DNA of 64,000 nt from Sternotherus odoratus. Taxonomy: Eukaryota > Chordata > Testudines > Kinosternidae. The notes under the pieces were generated by a model. It was not told where the DNA came from. It did no database searches and saw only the letters and a list, made by a program, of their open reading frames with translations. Where the stretch lies: contig JAVMKO010000006.1 in the NCBI GenBank assembly GCA_032164245.1, positions 7,765,001 to 7,829,000 of the forward strand, given 5' to 3'. Below, piece by piece: positions 34,658 to 46,969 of this stretch; positions within the stretch are counted from its first letter, which is position 1; the number at the start of each line of letters is the position of its first letter. Position numbers and translations under genes: made by a program.

Positions 34658-35902
34658 CACCGTCTCATTTCCAGATTGTGGTTAAATCCCATTGAAATCA
34701 GTCTGGAAGTGAGGTTGTGAATCAGATTGGATTGTCTCCAATGGGACTTAGGCACCAGTTTAATCTTAAGCATGTGATAAAGTGCTTTCCTGGGTCAGTA
34801 CCTCTGTTGTGGCACTAAAGTGGTCCAGCTAGCAGATAAGGTCTCCGAAACTACAGTACCAACCGTCCCATCCGGTGTTTCTTTAAAAATGGTCTATTCC
34901 ACAGTCCAAAGCCTGGGAGATGGATTTGACTCTTTTGAGTCCAAATCAGACATAGCTGCCAATAAGGTCGCTTAATAGGCCTTAAAAAGAACTTCAGACA
35001 TAGGAAATTTTCAGCTTTGGAAATGGAAGAGCAGAATATGGAAACTTCAGCAGGAATCCGGTTGAAAGATAATTCATGACTGCCAGGAAAGCATAAGACT
35101 TTGGTAAAGCATTGAGTGTTCAGATATGGAATGGTGGAGTTCAGCTGATACTGCCACTTTATTGGTACATTCTTCAGAGGATTTGAACTCCCCCCTCCTA
35201 TATTAACTATCAGGTTAAGGAGAAGTACTGTATGTACATTTTCTGACAAATCAATTTCTTTCTGCATTACTGTTATGGCTTTTATATCCGCCTTGGACTG
35301 GGAAGGTGTAACGTAGGCTGTGTGGGAGGAAAGATGGAAGGGAAAATTCTGCTTCATAATAAGAAAACTCTTATTATCCCAGATGTTTCTAGGGCCACAC
35401 AGTGAGCTGTAAAGAGTACTTCAGGGTTCAATTTATAGCTTTATGTTTCTCAGTTTCAGTCCTTTTTCCTTCACTGCTAAAGGCCACACAAAGATCAGAA
35501 ACAAAATATTTGTTGTTATTATTTTATTATCCTCACGATAGGAGAAACTTTCCTTATGTCTGAAATAACAAACAGTATCATTCCTTGGGTAATATGAAGA
35601 TGGTTCTGATATTGGATCATCTGACCTGAGTTGAATCTGTAATGGCTCCTTGATGTTTGTTTCTTAAAGGTTCTATGTCACTAAGAATAATGTTTAGTGC
35701 TTTATCTGGTACTTGGATCATACTCAAGATGTTCAGGCTCTGTTTGCTTTTTCTTTCCCCCTCGGTAGTTTGGGGGAGCTTTGCTCCCTAGAATGTATTG
35801 ACATCTCTGTTTTGTAGCCTTTGCTTTCCCCCACCCTCATGTGTGTGTGTTTTAATATTTATTAATCAGATGTAATCGCATGTAAAGTTAATAAAAGGGA
35901 GT
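34658..35902. other. Intronic stretch with one palindromic short repeat
   Basis: About 34655-34735 folds on itself (GATTCAC..CTCATTTCCAG with CTGGAAGTGAG..GTGAATC). A 168-codon minus-strand frame at 34851-35357 has no recognisable motif and is taken as chance. Confidence 0.4.
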
Positions 35903-36030
35903 GTAACCGGGTGGCTGGGGAGGAGAGCCGGGGGTTAAGTGGATCTGGGTTACAGAATAAACCCCACCTGAGAGGAGTCAGGTGGCTGCAGTATAAAAGG
36001 AGCATGAAATTGTAGTGAAGGGGGGAAGTT
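35903..36030 (+). mobile_element. LTR 5' fragment
   Basis: Starts TGTAACCGGGTGGC and carries a TATA-like AGTATAAAAGGAGC at about 35991. It resembles the U3 start of the solo LTRs at 7807 and 30856. No matching 3' end was found. Confidence 0.4.
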
Positions 36031-38125
36031 TAGAAAACCACAGCTATGCAGGGCATGGTTCATTCCATCCCCCTCTGTCCTGGGCAGTTAGAATTTTCAA
36101 GAGGACAACTCTGTTGATAGTGAGCCCTTCAGCTCTTCACTCATAGCTTTGGAGCCTTTCCAAGGAAAACCTTGCTAGGGAAACGTCCTGCAAATCCACA
36201 GCCCACATAGATCATATCAAAAGCCAGCCTCCAGGCTTGAGGGGTGGGCAAATGGGAATTTGCACTTGTCAGGATGGAAGATATTCACCGTCTGCAACTT
36301 GACTTGGTAAATTGCCTAGGCTTAAGAGTGACAAGTAAATACCTTCGGGAGCATATATAAATCACCAAGAGCTCGCAGCTCCAGCAAGAGGATCTCTCTC
36401 CTGCAGAAAGATGACCATGAGAGAGTGACTTATGTTTAGGAAGAGCTAAACCCAGGGGCTAGCTTTGTGAGCTTTTTCCGTCAGGCAAATGGGAAGTGTT
36501 TAGATCAGGGGACCTTCCATCAAGTGACAGAGATGTGGTATGTACCTCAAACAGATATTCAGTTCCAGGATTAGTAGGTACAGAGGTACTGTTCCGGGCA
36601 TTGGAAGAGAAAACCAGAGACTCAAACAATATATGCTTCCCCTCATTTTCTACTGGCAGGACGAAGAGCAATGAAAGAGCCATAGCTCTGTGAGCACATG
36701 GACACTGGATTTCTCACTCAGTTGAAATGCATGTGTATGATTTGGCTTCATACCCTTGTTACTTCTGCATTGCTGTGAGCAGACAAATGTACAGCAAAAA
36801 TAAAACTTTATTATCTTTTTTGTCAGGACACAGTTGACTTGAAATCTTTTTGAAAAAAGAGGAAAAAGTAGTTACAAATACAGCACTTACCTTTAAGCCC
36901 GCTACAGTATTATCAGTGGGGCTGGAGAAAGAGGATTAGGTTTAAGGAAGAACCCAGCTTGGTGAAACACCAGGGCCCAAAGCATACAAGCTGTGGCCAA
37001 GCTGCTACTGGACAGATACAGGTCTCAGTGTGTAGCGTTGGCCTTTATGCAAGCTCCACGAAGGTCTATTTCCTACAACTCTGCCTGCCAGCCGCATAAC
37101 TTATTGCTAATGAAACATCATCTGCCAGTTTTTACAAACACACATTCCTGTTATGAAAGCGTTTTTCTCATCCCTGTTGGGTGAAAGACCCACACAAATA
37201 ACAAGGGAACCAAATTGAAAGTCCAGGGGGAAAAGGGACCCTGATTACACAAAAAGGGCTGTCAAATTCATAAAATAAACAAGGAATTGTTTTCTCTGAT
37301 CTGTTACATTATTGTCACTTAATGTATTTGCAAAAATATCAGGAAAAAAAGTTTCAGACATAAGTGTGATTTGTAAGTTAAAGTTTTATTTTAAAATGGA
37401 CAGTATGGATAGCTTCCTTATGAATACGATTACAAATATGAACAATTTTCATGTGTTAAGCATTGTAGATTGGTTTTCTGTCCGAGCATATTACTGGGAG
37501 AAGCATTGAAAAAATAATGACAATTGCTAAGACAGAGGAGAAGGTCTTTTCCCCTGGTGTTACCCCACTCTTCTCCCAAGATTTTGAGAGATACTGAAGG
37601 AAAATATAGGGATATATTCATTCCTTTCCCCAACATGCGAATAACTTTGAGGTTTGGCTGTTGTTTCAAAGCGTCTCTGTGTTAGCTGTTTTAAATTTAG
37701 GAGACACCTGGCATTCTATTGTAAATGTCTGCCAGGGAATAGGATCAGAACATGGTTTTGGTAATAACAGGTGCTCTGTTTACTAATAATTTTGAATCCA
37801 TTAAATGTAAAATCGAAATGAAGACTCAAATATTTATTTCCATTTTACCTGTTCAACACTCACTTCTACATTAAGGGAGGTCATCAGGAATTTTCTTTGC
37901 CTAGGTTTGGAACATATGATGACACAAACAGGAAAATTTTAAAAGTGGTTCATGGGGGCTTTTAGGGCTCCGATGCCTTTAATGTCAGCAGGAGCGGTGC
38001 ACCTAAGTCCCTGAGTTTATTTCTTTGAACTGTTGCCACACAATCACGTTCTACTATAAAATGAACTCCTTCCAGATCTAAAATATTGTCAGGTGAGAAC
38101 TGACTAACTCATGTTATGTACATTG
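36031..38125. other. Unassigned intronic sequence
   Basis: About 2.1 kb, AT-rich, with no exon, RNA gene or bounded repeat that I can recognise. Confidence 0.5.
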
Positions 38126-38133
38126 GTATAGTC

Positions 38134-38445
38134 CAGTGGTCGGCAACCTTTCAGAAGTGGTGTGCCGAGCCTTCCTTTATTCACTCTAATTTAAGGTTTC
38201 ACGTGCCAGTAATACATTTTAATGTTTTTTAGGAGGTCTCCTTCTATAAGTCTATAAGATAGAACTAAACTATGGCTGTATGTAAAGTAAATAAGATTTT
38301 TTAAATGTTTAAGAAGCTTCATTTAAAATTAAATTAAAATGCAGAGCCCCCCCGATCGGTGGCCAGAACCCGGACAGGGTGAGTGCCACTGGAAATCAGC
38401 TTATGTGCTGCCTACGGTATCCGTGTCATAGGTTGCCTACCCCTG
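38134..38445. mobile_element. Non-autonomous hAT-type element, perfect 8-bp TSD
   Basis: Starts CAGTGGTCGGCAACCTTTC, ends ATAGGTTGCCTACCCCTG, flanked by GTATAGTC on both sides. 312 bp and AT-rich inside, unlike the GC-rich hAT copies. No transposase. Confidence 0.9.
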
Positions 38446-38453
38446 GTATAGTC

Positions 38454-38894
38454 TGTTAGAACTTTTACATCCAGATTCATGAGTTTGAATCAGAATATGA
38501 ACATGCGTCACTGTGTTTTGAGGATAGAGGTAATTGTTGAACCTGACCCTCTATGTGCGGTCTTCATATTGGAAGTTGAGCTTTTAAAAAATAAATAAAT
38601 ACATAAAGTTGCATGCCAAAGACAAATGGGGCTTTCTCACTTTAAAGAAACTATCAATAGTCTCCACAGTTCTTTACATAAAAGTGTATTAAGTGACCTT
38701 TTAATCTCATGTGATGTCAATAGCAGTTAAAGAAGCATGGTAGAAATGCCAGTTATTATCTTCTCTTATAGTAAGCAATGCTCCAGTGTGCGATTTGATA
38801 ACATCAACCTTTATACCAGCGTGGAGCTCCACTGAGTTCATTATAATAGAGAGCTAAAATAACATTTTGCTCACTGTGTCCCAGTGGGGAAAAC
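38454..38894. other. Unassigned intronic sequence
   Basis: No recognised feature. Confidence 0.5.
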
Positions 38895-39075
38895 GATGGC
38901 CTTGTAACGTAGATGAAACTGTGTGCGAGAGGACCAGGGTTGTATTGTTGGCTCTGCCCAGCATGTTACGTGAATCAGAACTCTCTCTCTCTGCCTCAGT
39001 TTCCTTCTCTGTGAAATGGGGATAATTTGCTTGACAGGGTTATTGTGAGGCTTAATTAATAAATTAAATAAATGT
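38895..39075 (+). mobile_element. MIR (CORE-SINE) remnant
   Basis: Contains GAGAGGACCAGGGTTGTATT near the start, then CTCTGCCTCAGTTTCC, GTGAAATGGGGATAAT and GGGTTATTGTGAGGCTTAAT, the typical MIR 3' half. Confidence 0.85.
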
Positions 39076-39904
39076 TTATTAAAGCATGCTGGGCTTTTCA
39101 GACAAAGAGTTGTAAGTACAAAGTTTGAGTATATGCAAAATACTATATAATTCTCAGTGTGCATATGTATATGTAAAATATGCTGACATCTCAGTTTGTC
39201 TTTTAACATAATTGCTAAAAACTAGCTGTAAAGTTGAAGTGTGAATATGGAAAGGATAATCCGTCAAGTGCTCCTCTGTTGACCTTTACCTTCTGAGGCG
39301 AGGTTTTTTTCACCTTTCATTTTGACTTCCTAGTTTTGTTATGTTTTTTTGATCACAGCATAGATTTGAAAGATTGTTTATTTTTTCCTATCTGACCATT
39401 ACAAAAATGTACAGTTCCTCAGTGAGCTTGGTCTCCTGTCATTGGGTGATGAGGATTTAAAGTTTCTCTGGGTAGAAAAAACAAATGTCCTGTTTTTTAT
39501 GTCAGAACAGCTTGGAATGTTCCTGGCTGTAAACAAATGAGTGTGGAGGTGTCTGGATGCAGGTTAACAATTATTTTGGGCACACTGTGGAAGTAGGGAG
39601 GATATAACAGACTTGTCTAGACTTTGGCAGTTCTTAAAGTGATAGTTCTGTAGACTAAGGAGAGAACAGATGTGCTTTCGTCACAGAATTTTGACAGCCT
39701 AATACAAAATGGGTCAAATTCTCCCTGTACGGTGGGCCTGCGTGAAGCCAACATGTAACTCAAGTCCCTGTGAAATCCTATTTTGAGACTTTCCTGAGGT
39801 ATAAACCCGTTTCTGGTACTTTGAAGAAGGTTGAATTTCATCCTGGGTGAGTCAGGCTGACATTTTAAAATTTAATTTAATTTAACTTAATTTTTCTGCA
39901 CAGA
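39076..39904. other. Unassigned intronic sequence
   Basis: No recognised feature. Confidence 0.5.
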
Positions 39905-40035
39905 AAACACTTAGATTCATAGCTTTGAAAGCCAGAACTGACCACTAGGGTCATCTGGTCTGACCTGCATAACTCTTGCCAGAGAATTTCACCCAGTAAG
40001 TAATTCCTGCATCAAGTCCATGCCTTCTGGTAGTG
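39905..40035 (-). mobile_element. CR1 3' end fragment
   Basis: Plus-strand text GATTCATAGCTTTGAAAGCC, then GTCATCTGGTCTGACCTGC, is the reverse of a CR1 3' terminus. Confidence 0.65.
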
Positions 40036-40212
40036 CTAAATCTTATTTCAGTGTTTTCCAGAGAATCTACAAAATGGGTACAATTTTTGCTTGTTTTTTC
40101 TCTCCCGAGGTATGGTTGATGTACTATCCCAGCAGGGGAAAAAACTGTAGTGTGGCTAGTATTGCTGATGATGTCAGGTGCAGGTGGTTGATTTTATCAT
40201 GAGAGGCTAGTA

Positions 40213-40903
40213 CAGGGTTTCTCAAACTGGGGGTCGCGACCCCCCGGGGGGTCGCAGAGCGCTCCCTGGGGGGTCGTGAGCTCCTGCTGCCACCGGCACC
40301 CTGCCGCTGGGGCCACAGCCGGCAGCCAGCCTGTGGCAGGGACCCGGGCTGCAGCCGGCAGCCCGCCTGCCACTGGGGCCGGGGTGCAGCCGGGAGCCCG
40401 CCCGCGGTGGGGACTGGTGCCGGGGCGCAGCCGGGAGCCCGCCCGCGGTGGGGACTGGTGCCGGAGCGCAGCCGGGAGCCCGCCCGCGGTGGGGACTGGT
40501 GCCGGGGCGCAGCCGGGAGCCCGCCCGCGGTGGGGACTGGTGCCGGGGCGCAGCCGGGAGCCCGCCCGCGGTGGGGACTGGTGCCGGGGCGCAGCCGGGA
40601 GCCCGCCCGCGGTGGGGACTGGTGCCGGGGCGCAGCCGGGAGCCCGCCCGCGGTGGGGACTGGTGCCGGGGCGCAGCCGGGAGCCCGCCCGCGGTGGGGA
40701 CTGGTGCCGGGGCGCAGCCGGGAGCCCGCCCGCGGTGGGGACTGGTGCCGGGGTGCAGCCGGGAGCCCGACTGGGGCCGGGGCGCAGCGGGGTCCACGCC
40801 TGTATTTCCGCATTCGGCGGCTTTTCGGCAGACATGGAGGGGTCGCACCGTGCCGCCGGAGCAGAAAAAGGGGTCATGGTCTCAACAAGTTTGAGAACCG
40901 CTG
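40213..40903. mobile_element. hAT-type element with an internal 41-bp minisatellite
   Basis: Starts CAGGGTTTCTCAAACT, ends AGTTTGAGAACCGCTG, flanked by GGCTAGTA on both sides (40205-40212, 40904-40911). Near the left end is GGGGGTCGCGACCCCC. Most of the interior is a 41-bp tandem array (listed separately). No transposase. Confidence 0.92.
40391..40790. repeat. 41-bp minisatellite, nine full units
   Basis: Units begin CGGGAGCCCGCCCGCGGTGG at 40391, 40432 and so on every 41 bp to 40760, nearly identical. Because 41 is not a multiple of three, each reading frame cycles through all phases and stays open, which produces the 150-255-codon ORFs seen on both strands here. These are not genes. Confidence 0.95.
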
Positions 40904-40911
40904 GGCTAGTA

Positions 40912-41989
40912 GCTTCTAACGTGTAAAGCACTACAGGCTGGGAATGCTGTTTCCCCTGGGCCATCGATAAGAGCTTGCCTCTTTCTGTCTCTCTCTCTGA
41001 CCCAAGGAAGAGGGAAGTGAATGTTACTCAAGCCAGTGCTTTCCCCTTTGCCACACAAATCCGATGGCTCAATATCCGCAGCCACATGGAGCTAGCTGTT
41101 GGTCATCACCACAAAGGAGCAAATGTCATATGAAGACTTAGGGCCAAATCCCTGGCCAGTCTAGAATAGACAGAGTACGAAGTAAAATAGTTTCTTGTTA
41201 AACCTAACGGCACTCGCTTTTGCCAAGGGGAGCCAGGTTGGATATGAGTGGCCACCTTGTTTCAGTTTATTGCTTTAAAGTACATTTCTCCAGCTTTCGG
41301 TCTATTTACAGAGAATATTCAAACACATCATTCCACAGGCTTTGGCTCGTTACTGAGAACGCTGGATTATTTGTGTTCCATTGCTCAGGCCAAGAAACGC
41401 TGGGCCCAGAACATTTAAAACCAGCTCTGATTCTCTTTTAATGGTGTTGTCTCACCTGCTTTTTCCTTGTCATGCTCCCTTTTACCACTGTTTTACCTAT
41501 CTCTGTGACCTTGGTGTTCTCTCACAATTGATTAACTGGAACGATGTACATGTGTGTGTGTGTCTATCAACCCTTCCTATCCTTTCAGCAGAACACTGGA
41601 TGTGGAATATTCCGATTTAAGCCTTTTTTGTTTGTTTTATCCCTCAATGGTCATTCCTCTCCCCGGCCCCCACTGCCATTTTTTCACACATTAAAATGTC
41701 TTTCCCCCACACTAGTTCTGTTGTTCCAGTTACGTTTTGCTTCAGAAACTGCGTGTGCATGACTTGAAATGTTACACTCCTTGCAGATTGAAATTGTTAC
41801 ATTTCTGTGTCTTCATCAGCATAGGCAGTGAAACCAGTAGAAGGATAGGTTTGAGGACAGTATGAAAACAGGGTTTCTTTTGTGAGTAAATTACTAAAAC
41901 ATTCTTTGTGCCAAATCCTGAGTTCTTTATGGGGTTTTTACTCAGTCTTTACTCAGGCAAAGTTTAAAATAAGCAAGGACTTCAGCATT
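40912..41989. other. Unassigned intronic sequence
   Basis: No recognised feature. Confidence 0.5.
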
Positions 41990-42130
41990 GTCTCTTGTCT
42001 TATACTTAGATTGTAAGCTCTTTCGGGAAGGGACTGTCTTTTTGCTCGGGGTTTGTCCCATGCCTAGCACAGAGGGGTCATGGCTCATGACTGGGACTCC
42101 TTTACTGTGGTCATATATTAATGAATAATA
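41990..42130 (+). mobile_element. L2-type LINE 3' tail
   Basis: Reads TTAGATTGTAAGCTCTTTCG, then CCCATGCCTAGCACAGAGG. This is the common 3' tail of L2/MIR-class elements across amniotes. Confidence 0.6.
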
Positions 42131-42851
42131 ATTGGGGTTAGACCCATTGAGTGTCATTTAGATTATGACCGATTTAAACTCTGTTTAAAATATCTTGAGC
42201 CAAGTGCATTTATAATACACCCTAATACCCATTGGAAAAAGTCTAGGCATATTTAGGCATCTGATGTATGTGCAATCTGAATGGTTTTTCATAAACCCAC
42301 CACATTGTGCACCGGGATGAAGCTGTTACGCTGTGAATTTTGCTTTTGCTCCCATCACCTCTCTTTAACTCATCTGTTTTTTCCATTTGCCATTTTCCCT
42401 TGAAGTAGGGCCCACCTCAAACACCAGTGGAAAGAAAAGATTGGTTTCAAAATCCAGGGAAAGTGTTGTATAAATGACATAAGTAGTAGCTGTGGTGAGG
42501 ATTCAGAATTAATCTGCATTCAGTACAGCACAGGGTGCCCTCCTTAACCTTTGGCATCTGGCTAAGTCTGCGAGAGACGGAGATTCTATTAATTCCATAA
42601 ATTTAATGAATAGCTTTCTCAGGGCTTGATGCTGCTAGGTGCAGAGCACTCTGACCCGGGTTCATGTAAATATACTCAAATTACACATAGTGCTATTGGA
42701 GTCAATGAGGCCACTCATTCTTAAAGTGAGGCATATGCTAAAGTACTGCATTGGGACCACTGCACTGAGTAGAACTGAGCCCTTAAAGAATGTAATGCTG
42801 CTGCCCATGAAAAGAGTTAATGTTTTTTTGCAAGAGATTGCTGGTGATATC
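42131..42851. other. Intronic stretch, degenerate short repeat only
   Basis: Around 42650-42780 is a weak palindromic repeat (GTCAATGAGGCCACTC). Otherwise unassigned. Confidence 0.4.
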
Positions 42852-42854
42852 TTA

Positions 42855-43142
42855 GGCCAGGTCTACGCTACCCGCCGGATCGGCGGGTAGCGATCGATCA
42901 GGGATCGATTTATCGCATCTAGTCTAGATAAATCGATCGAGCGCTCTCCCATCGACTCTGGCTGCGACTCCACTGCGAGAGGAGCAGGCAGCGTCAAAGG
43001 GGCTCGGAGCGGCAGCAGTCGACTCAGCACTGTGAAGACACCGCGGTACGTAGAGCTAAATGCGTCAACTTCAGCTATGCTATTTGCGTGGCTGAAGTTG
43101 CGTATCTTAGGTTGATCCGCTCCCCGTGGTGTAGACCAGAGC
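42855..43142. mobile_element. Harbinger-like MITE, copy 1
   Basis: Starts GGCCAGGTCTACGCTAC, ends GGTGTAGACCAGAGC, with TTA before and TCA after. The interior has CGATCGAT-rich subterminal inverted repeats (GATTTATCG...CGATAAATC type). It is a relative of 61265-61562, sharing CTCTCCCATCGACTCTGG and CAGCACTGTGAAGACACCG. Confidence 0.8.
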
Positions 43143-44119
43143 TCACAAAGCCACTGGAGAACTTGCTGGAATCACTTACATTGAAAGTCAGTAACATTAG
43201 TACAAACCCAGCTATATGCTTAATTAAACAGAGATTTATCAAATTTGTTACTAAGAATACTCAAAAGCATTGGCACGTGGGTGGAGAAAAGTTCCCCAAA
43301 CCATGAGAGCTCCAAGTCTGATTCCTAACAGACTGAAGTTTGATCTTCCGAACCAAGACATCAATATGATGTGAGAAAACTCAGTGGTGCCAGCATGTGA
43401 AGGGACATTAGTCCGGGGAATCAAAATTTTTAATTCTACTTGCAAATGCAGAAAGCCAGTTCAGCAAACACAGTACAAATGTAATGTGTTCCATCATTTT
43501 AACCAGAGAAGCCTACATCCACTACTGTCAAGCCCTAAGCTTCCTCTTTTTACAGGGCTTTATAAAAGCTAAGAGAACAGTGCAAATGTATGGAGAGCTT
43601 ATCAATGCTGAATGTGATTACATTTTAAATTTCTTTCTCTCTTACAACAATATTTAATAGCAAAAGTCTACCAATATCAGGCCTCAGATTTGAACATTAA
43701 CCTAAGTGCCTCCACCTCTCTCCAGATGATTCAATTTGCAATCTTGGTGTTACTAGTCATGAGCTTTGTGGTGTGCCTGTTTAGACTCACACATAGCTCA
43801 CACAGACCCAGGATTATTACATGTGGGGACATCCAGACCATTGGTGCCATTAGTACTTGACCCAAAGGGCCTCTTCCATTCACAACATCAGATACATGCT
43901 CAAAATCCAAACGCCCAAGCAGAACCACAGAACTGGTGAGGAATGAGACAGTGACTTGTAAAGAAGTGTGGTTTATATTCCTACAACCCTTACTCACGAA
44001 TGTAGTCCCATTGATTTTAAAGAGGCTACATATGTAAGAGCTACAGGATAACTCCCTGATTCTTTATTATTTTTTTAATTGATCTGGCCCATTGCAATGT
44101 GGGAATAGTGGGGAATCTA
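43143..44119. other. Unassigned intronic sequence
   Basis: No recognised feature. Confidence 0.5.
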
Positions 44120-45545
44120 GAATCTTTTGCATTGTTAGTATTGTTAGGAGACATAATCATCTGCAGAGAGAACGTTACAAGGTGGGATCAGCAGGGATTG
44201 GTTCTTGGCCTTACACTATTGACTATTTTTTCTCAACGACCTAGAAGAAAACAAAATCCGCACTGATAAAATTTGTGCAGCTAACACAAAAATTCGGGGA
44301 GTGGTAACTAGTGAAGAGAACAGGTCGCTCCTAAAGAGCAATCTGGATCACTTGGTAAGCTGGGTATATGCAAAACAATATGCATTTTATATTGTGTGGC
44401 AGGGTGGGCCTGGCCCAGCCCTGCCGCCCCTTTAAGAGGGAGAAAAGCCCTCTGCAAACCGCCCTGCAGAGAAGGCTAATTAGCCACCTGGGCTGCAGAA
44501 GGCTCACGGTTGATGAGTTGCACCTGGCAGCCTCCCCAGGGGGGATAAATGCCTGCCAGGCAGGAAGCCCAGGGTGGTGGTGTGGTGGAGTGAGTTAGAG
44601 AGAAAGAAGGAGACAGAGAAGGTACAGGCAAGGGAGTAAGAGCTGAGGAAAGTAGCTGAGCTAACTATTCCTGAGGCCAGCCTAGTGAGGGCTGGGCCTG
44701 AGCTAACCTGAAGCCTGTAACGCTGTGTATTGGTGGCGGGGTTTGCACTGACTGTGAATAAAGAGCACTGTTGGGAGCAACAGAAGTCTCCTGCCTGTCT
44801 GTTACGAGGGGGCGAGAAGGCGATCTGTTACAATAGTTAAATGTATATGTCTAGGAACAAAGAATGTAGGCTATTCTTACAGGACGGGGGCTCATCCGGG
44901 AAGAAGTGACTGAAACAGAATTGGGGGTTGTGGTGGATAATCATCTAAACACAAGGTCCTTGTGCAACACTGTAGCCAGAAGAGCTAATGCGATACCGGG
45001 ATGAGTAAAAAGGGGAATCTCAAGTAGGGGTGCAACTGCCGCTGGATTACTGTGCCCAATCTGGTGTCCACAATTCAAGAGGGATGTTGATGAATGGGAG
45101 AGGGATCAGAGCAGAGAGTGATTAAAGGATTAGAAAACGTGCCGTCCAGTGACTAAGTTCTGTGAGTCTACCTGCTTAGGTTAACAAACAGAAGCTTATG
45201 GGGTGACTTGATTATAGTCTGTACATGAGGAACTTGATTATAGTCTGTACATGAGGAACAAACATTTACTAAAGTGCTCTTCAATCCAGCGGAGAAAGTT
45301 ATAACAGGCTCCAATGGCTAGATAAATTGAGACTCGAAAAAAAGGTGTAATTTTTAACAGTGAGGGTAATTAACAATTGGAACAGTTCACCAAGGGTCAT
45401 GATGATTTTTAAATTGTTTGGATGTTTTTCTAGAAAATACGCTCACGGAATTATTTTGGGAAAGTTCTGTGGTCTGTGTTATGAAGGTGGGCAGACCAGA
45501 TGATCCCTGTGGTGGTTCTTTCTGGCTTTGGAATCTCTGAAAAAA
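44120..45545 (+). mobile_element. CR1 LINE 3' part, interrupted by a solo LTR
   Basis: Both sides of the LTR carry continuous CR1 sequence. The left part is ORF2 C-terminal DNA (AACGACCTAGAAGAAAAC, then GCTGGGTATATGCAAAACAA). The right part is ATGTATATGTCTAGGAAC, GATTAAAGGATTAGAAAACG, then the 3' tail ending GCAGACCAGATGATCCC. A 26-bp unit is duplicated in tandem at 45206-45231 and 45232-45257. Many frame breaks. Confidence 0.85.
44395..44832 (+). mobile_element. Solo LTR inside a CR1 copy
   Basis: 438 bp from TGTGGCAGGGTGGGCC to GGCGATCTGTTACA with a polyadenylation signal AATAAA at 44757-44762. The flanks ATTG and ATAG agree only partly, so the duplication is aged or misplaced. The insertion point is certain because it splits a continuous CR1 sequence. 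Confidence 0.82.
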
Positions 45546-45639
45546 CCCTTCAATAATGTATAAGTAGTCTTGAAAGGTTTAGATTTTGATTGGTATATGT
45601 TGGTAAACATCAATTGTACACAAACAACCAAAAAATATT

Positions 45640-46012
45640 TCCATAGACAATCTATAAGAACGGCCATGCTGAGTCTGACCAGTGGTCCTTCCAGCCCAAT
45701 ATCCTGTCTTCCGACAGTGTCCAGTGGCAGGCACTTCAAAGGGAATGAACAGTCAGACGTTTAGGGACACACAGAGTATAGTACCATCTTGGCTAGTAGC
45801 CATTGATGGATCTATCCTCCATACACTTACTTAATTTGTTTTCTGAACCAAATTATATTTTTGGCTCTCACAACATCCCCTGGCAGCGAGTTCCACAGGT
45901 TGACTGTGTGTTATGTGAAGAAGTACTTTCTTACGTGTGTTTTAACCCTTCTGCCTATTATATTCATTGGGTGACCCATGGTTCTTGGGTTATGCAAAGG
46001 TATAAATAACAC
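45640..46012 (-). mobile_element. CR1 LINE 3' end
   Basis: Plus-strand text AGAACGGCCATGCTGAGTCT, CCAATATCCTGTCTTCCGAC, GAGTTCCACAGGTTGACTG and CTTCTGCCTATTATATTC is the reverse of a CR1 3' region. Confidence 0.8.
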
Positions 46013-46014
46013 TT

Positions 46015-46965
46015 ATATAGCAAAGCGTCTCACCCTGCGGTGCCTCCTGCTGGTACCTCCAGGGAATTAGGTCACTTCAGTATCTGGAGCGCCCTCTGCA
46101 GGCCGTAGTCCCACTTGCACTTGGCCCCGTGTCCCTCCCGGACCCCGGTGCCCTCTCACCTCGGGTGCTGCATCCCTGCAGTACCCCCAGTCTCAGGTTC
46201 TCCCCTCCCCAGGGGAACCTCCACTTCCTATCCCCAGCTTGCCTCAGTCTAGGCAACTGCCAGTCACCGCTTGCCCCCATTCACTGGGGCAGACTGCAGT
46301 ATAATTGCCACTCATCACAGGCAAGGAGGGTTTGGCCTGCTGCTTCTATCTCTGTAGCCCTGGGCTGCCCCTGCAGCCCCAGAATCCTTTGTTGGGCCTT
46401 CACCTAGACTGGGCAGCCTGGGGGTTTCCAGGCCAGAGCTTCCCCAGCTCCTCTTGCCTTGGCCCAGCCCTGCTTCACTCTAGGTACCCTGTCAGGCTCC
46501 CAGCAGCCAGGCCTGTCTACCTCCACAGTCAGAGGAGACTGTGTCTCTTCCCAGCAGAGGGCTGCAACAGAAGGCAGCTGAGGGCGGAGCAGCCACAGGC
46601 AGGCTCCCTACCCGGCCCTGTGTGTCCTTGCAGCTGCTTGGGAGAAGAAAGGCCAGGGGGGGTCCCCATACTGCTCCCGCCCTGAGCTCTGGCTCTGTAG
46701 CTCCCATTGACCGGGAACCACAGCCAATGAGAGCTGCGGGGGCGGCACCTGCGAGCACAGGCGGCGCGTGGAGTCCCCTGGCTCCTAGGAGCTGCAGGGA
46801 CATGCCGTCTGCTTCTGGGGAGCCCCCCCGAAGTAAGTGCCACCCTGCACCACTGCCCCAGCTTTGAACCCCTTTCCAGACCCAAAGTTCCCCAGCAGTG
46901 GCCAGTGATCTGCTCGGGCAGCCCTGGAGCCAGCCACATGAAGTCATGGAGGTCCGTGACAGACA
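46015..46965. repeat. GC-rich LTR-like composite repeat
   Basis: Ends AGGTCCGTGACA, the inverse of a TGTCACGG-type LTR start. It begins near GCGTCTCACCCTGCGGTGCC. It includes CGGGAACCACAGCCAATGAG with inverted neighbours, as in the hAT-type element at 14157. It lies between two CR1 fragments. Long ORFs on both strands reflect base composition. LTR status is uncertain. Confidence 0.4.
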
Positions 46966-46969
46966 AGAA

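Noticed and set aside
34851..35357. 168-codon minus-strand ORF
   Set aside because: No motif or composition bias; consistent with chance in 64 kb.
40124..40964. Minus- and plus-strand ORFs of 150-255 codons
   Set aside because: They come from a 41-bp tandem repeat in a hAT MITE, open in all frames.
46492..46966. Overlapping long ORFs in a GC-rich block
   Set aside because: They lie in an LTR-like composite repeat between CR1 fragments; no host protein similarity seen.
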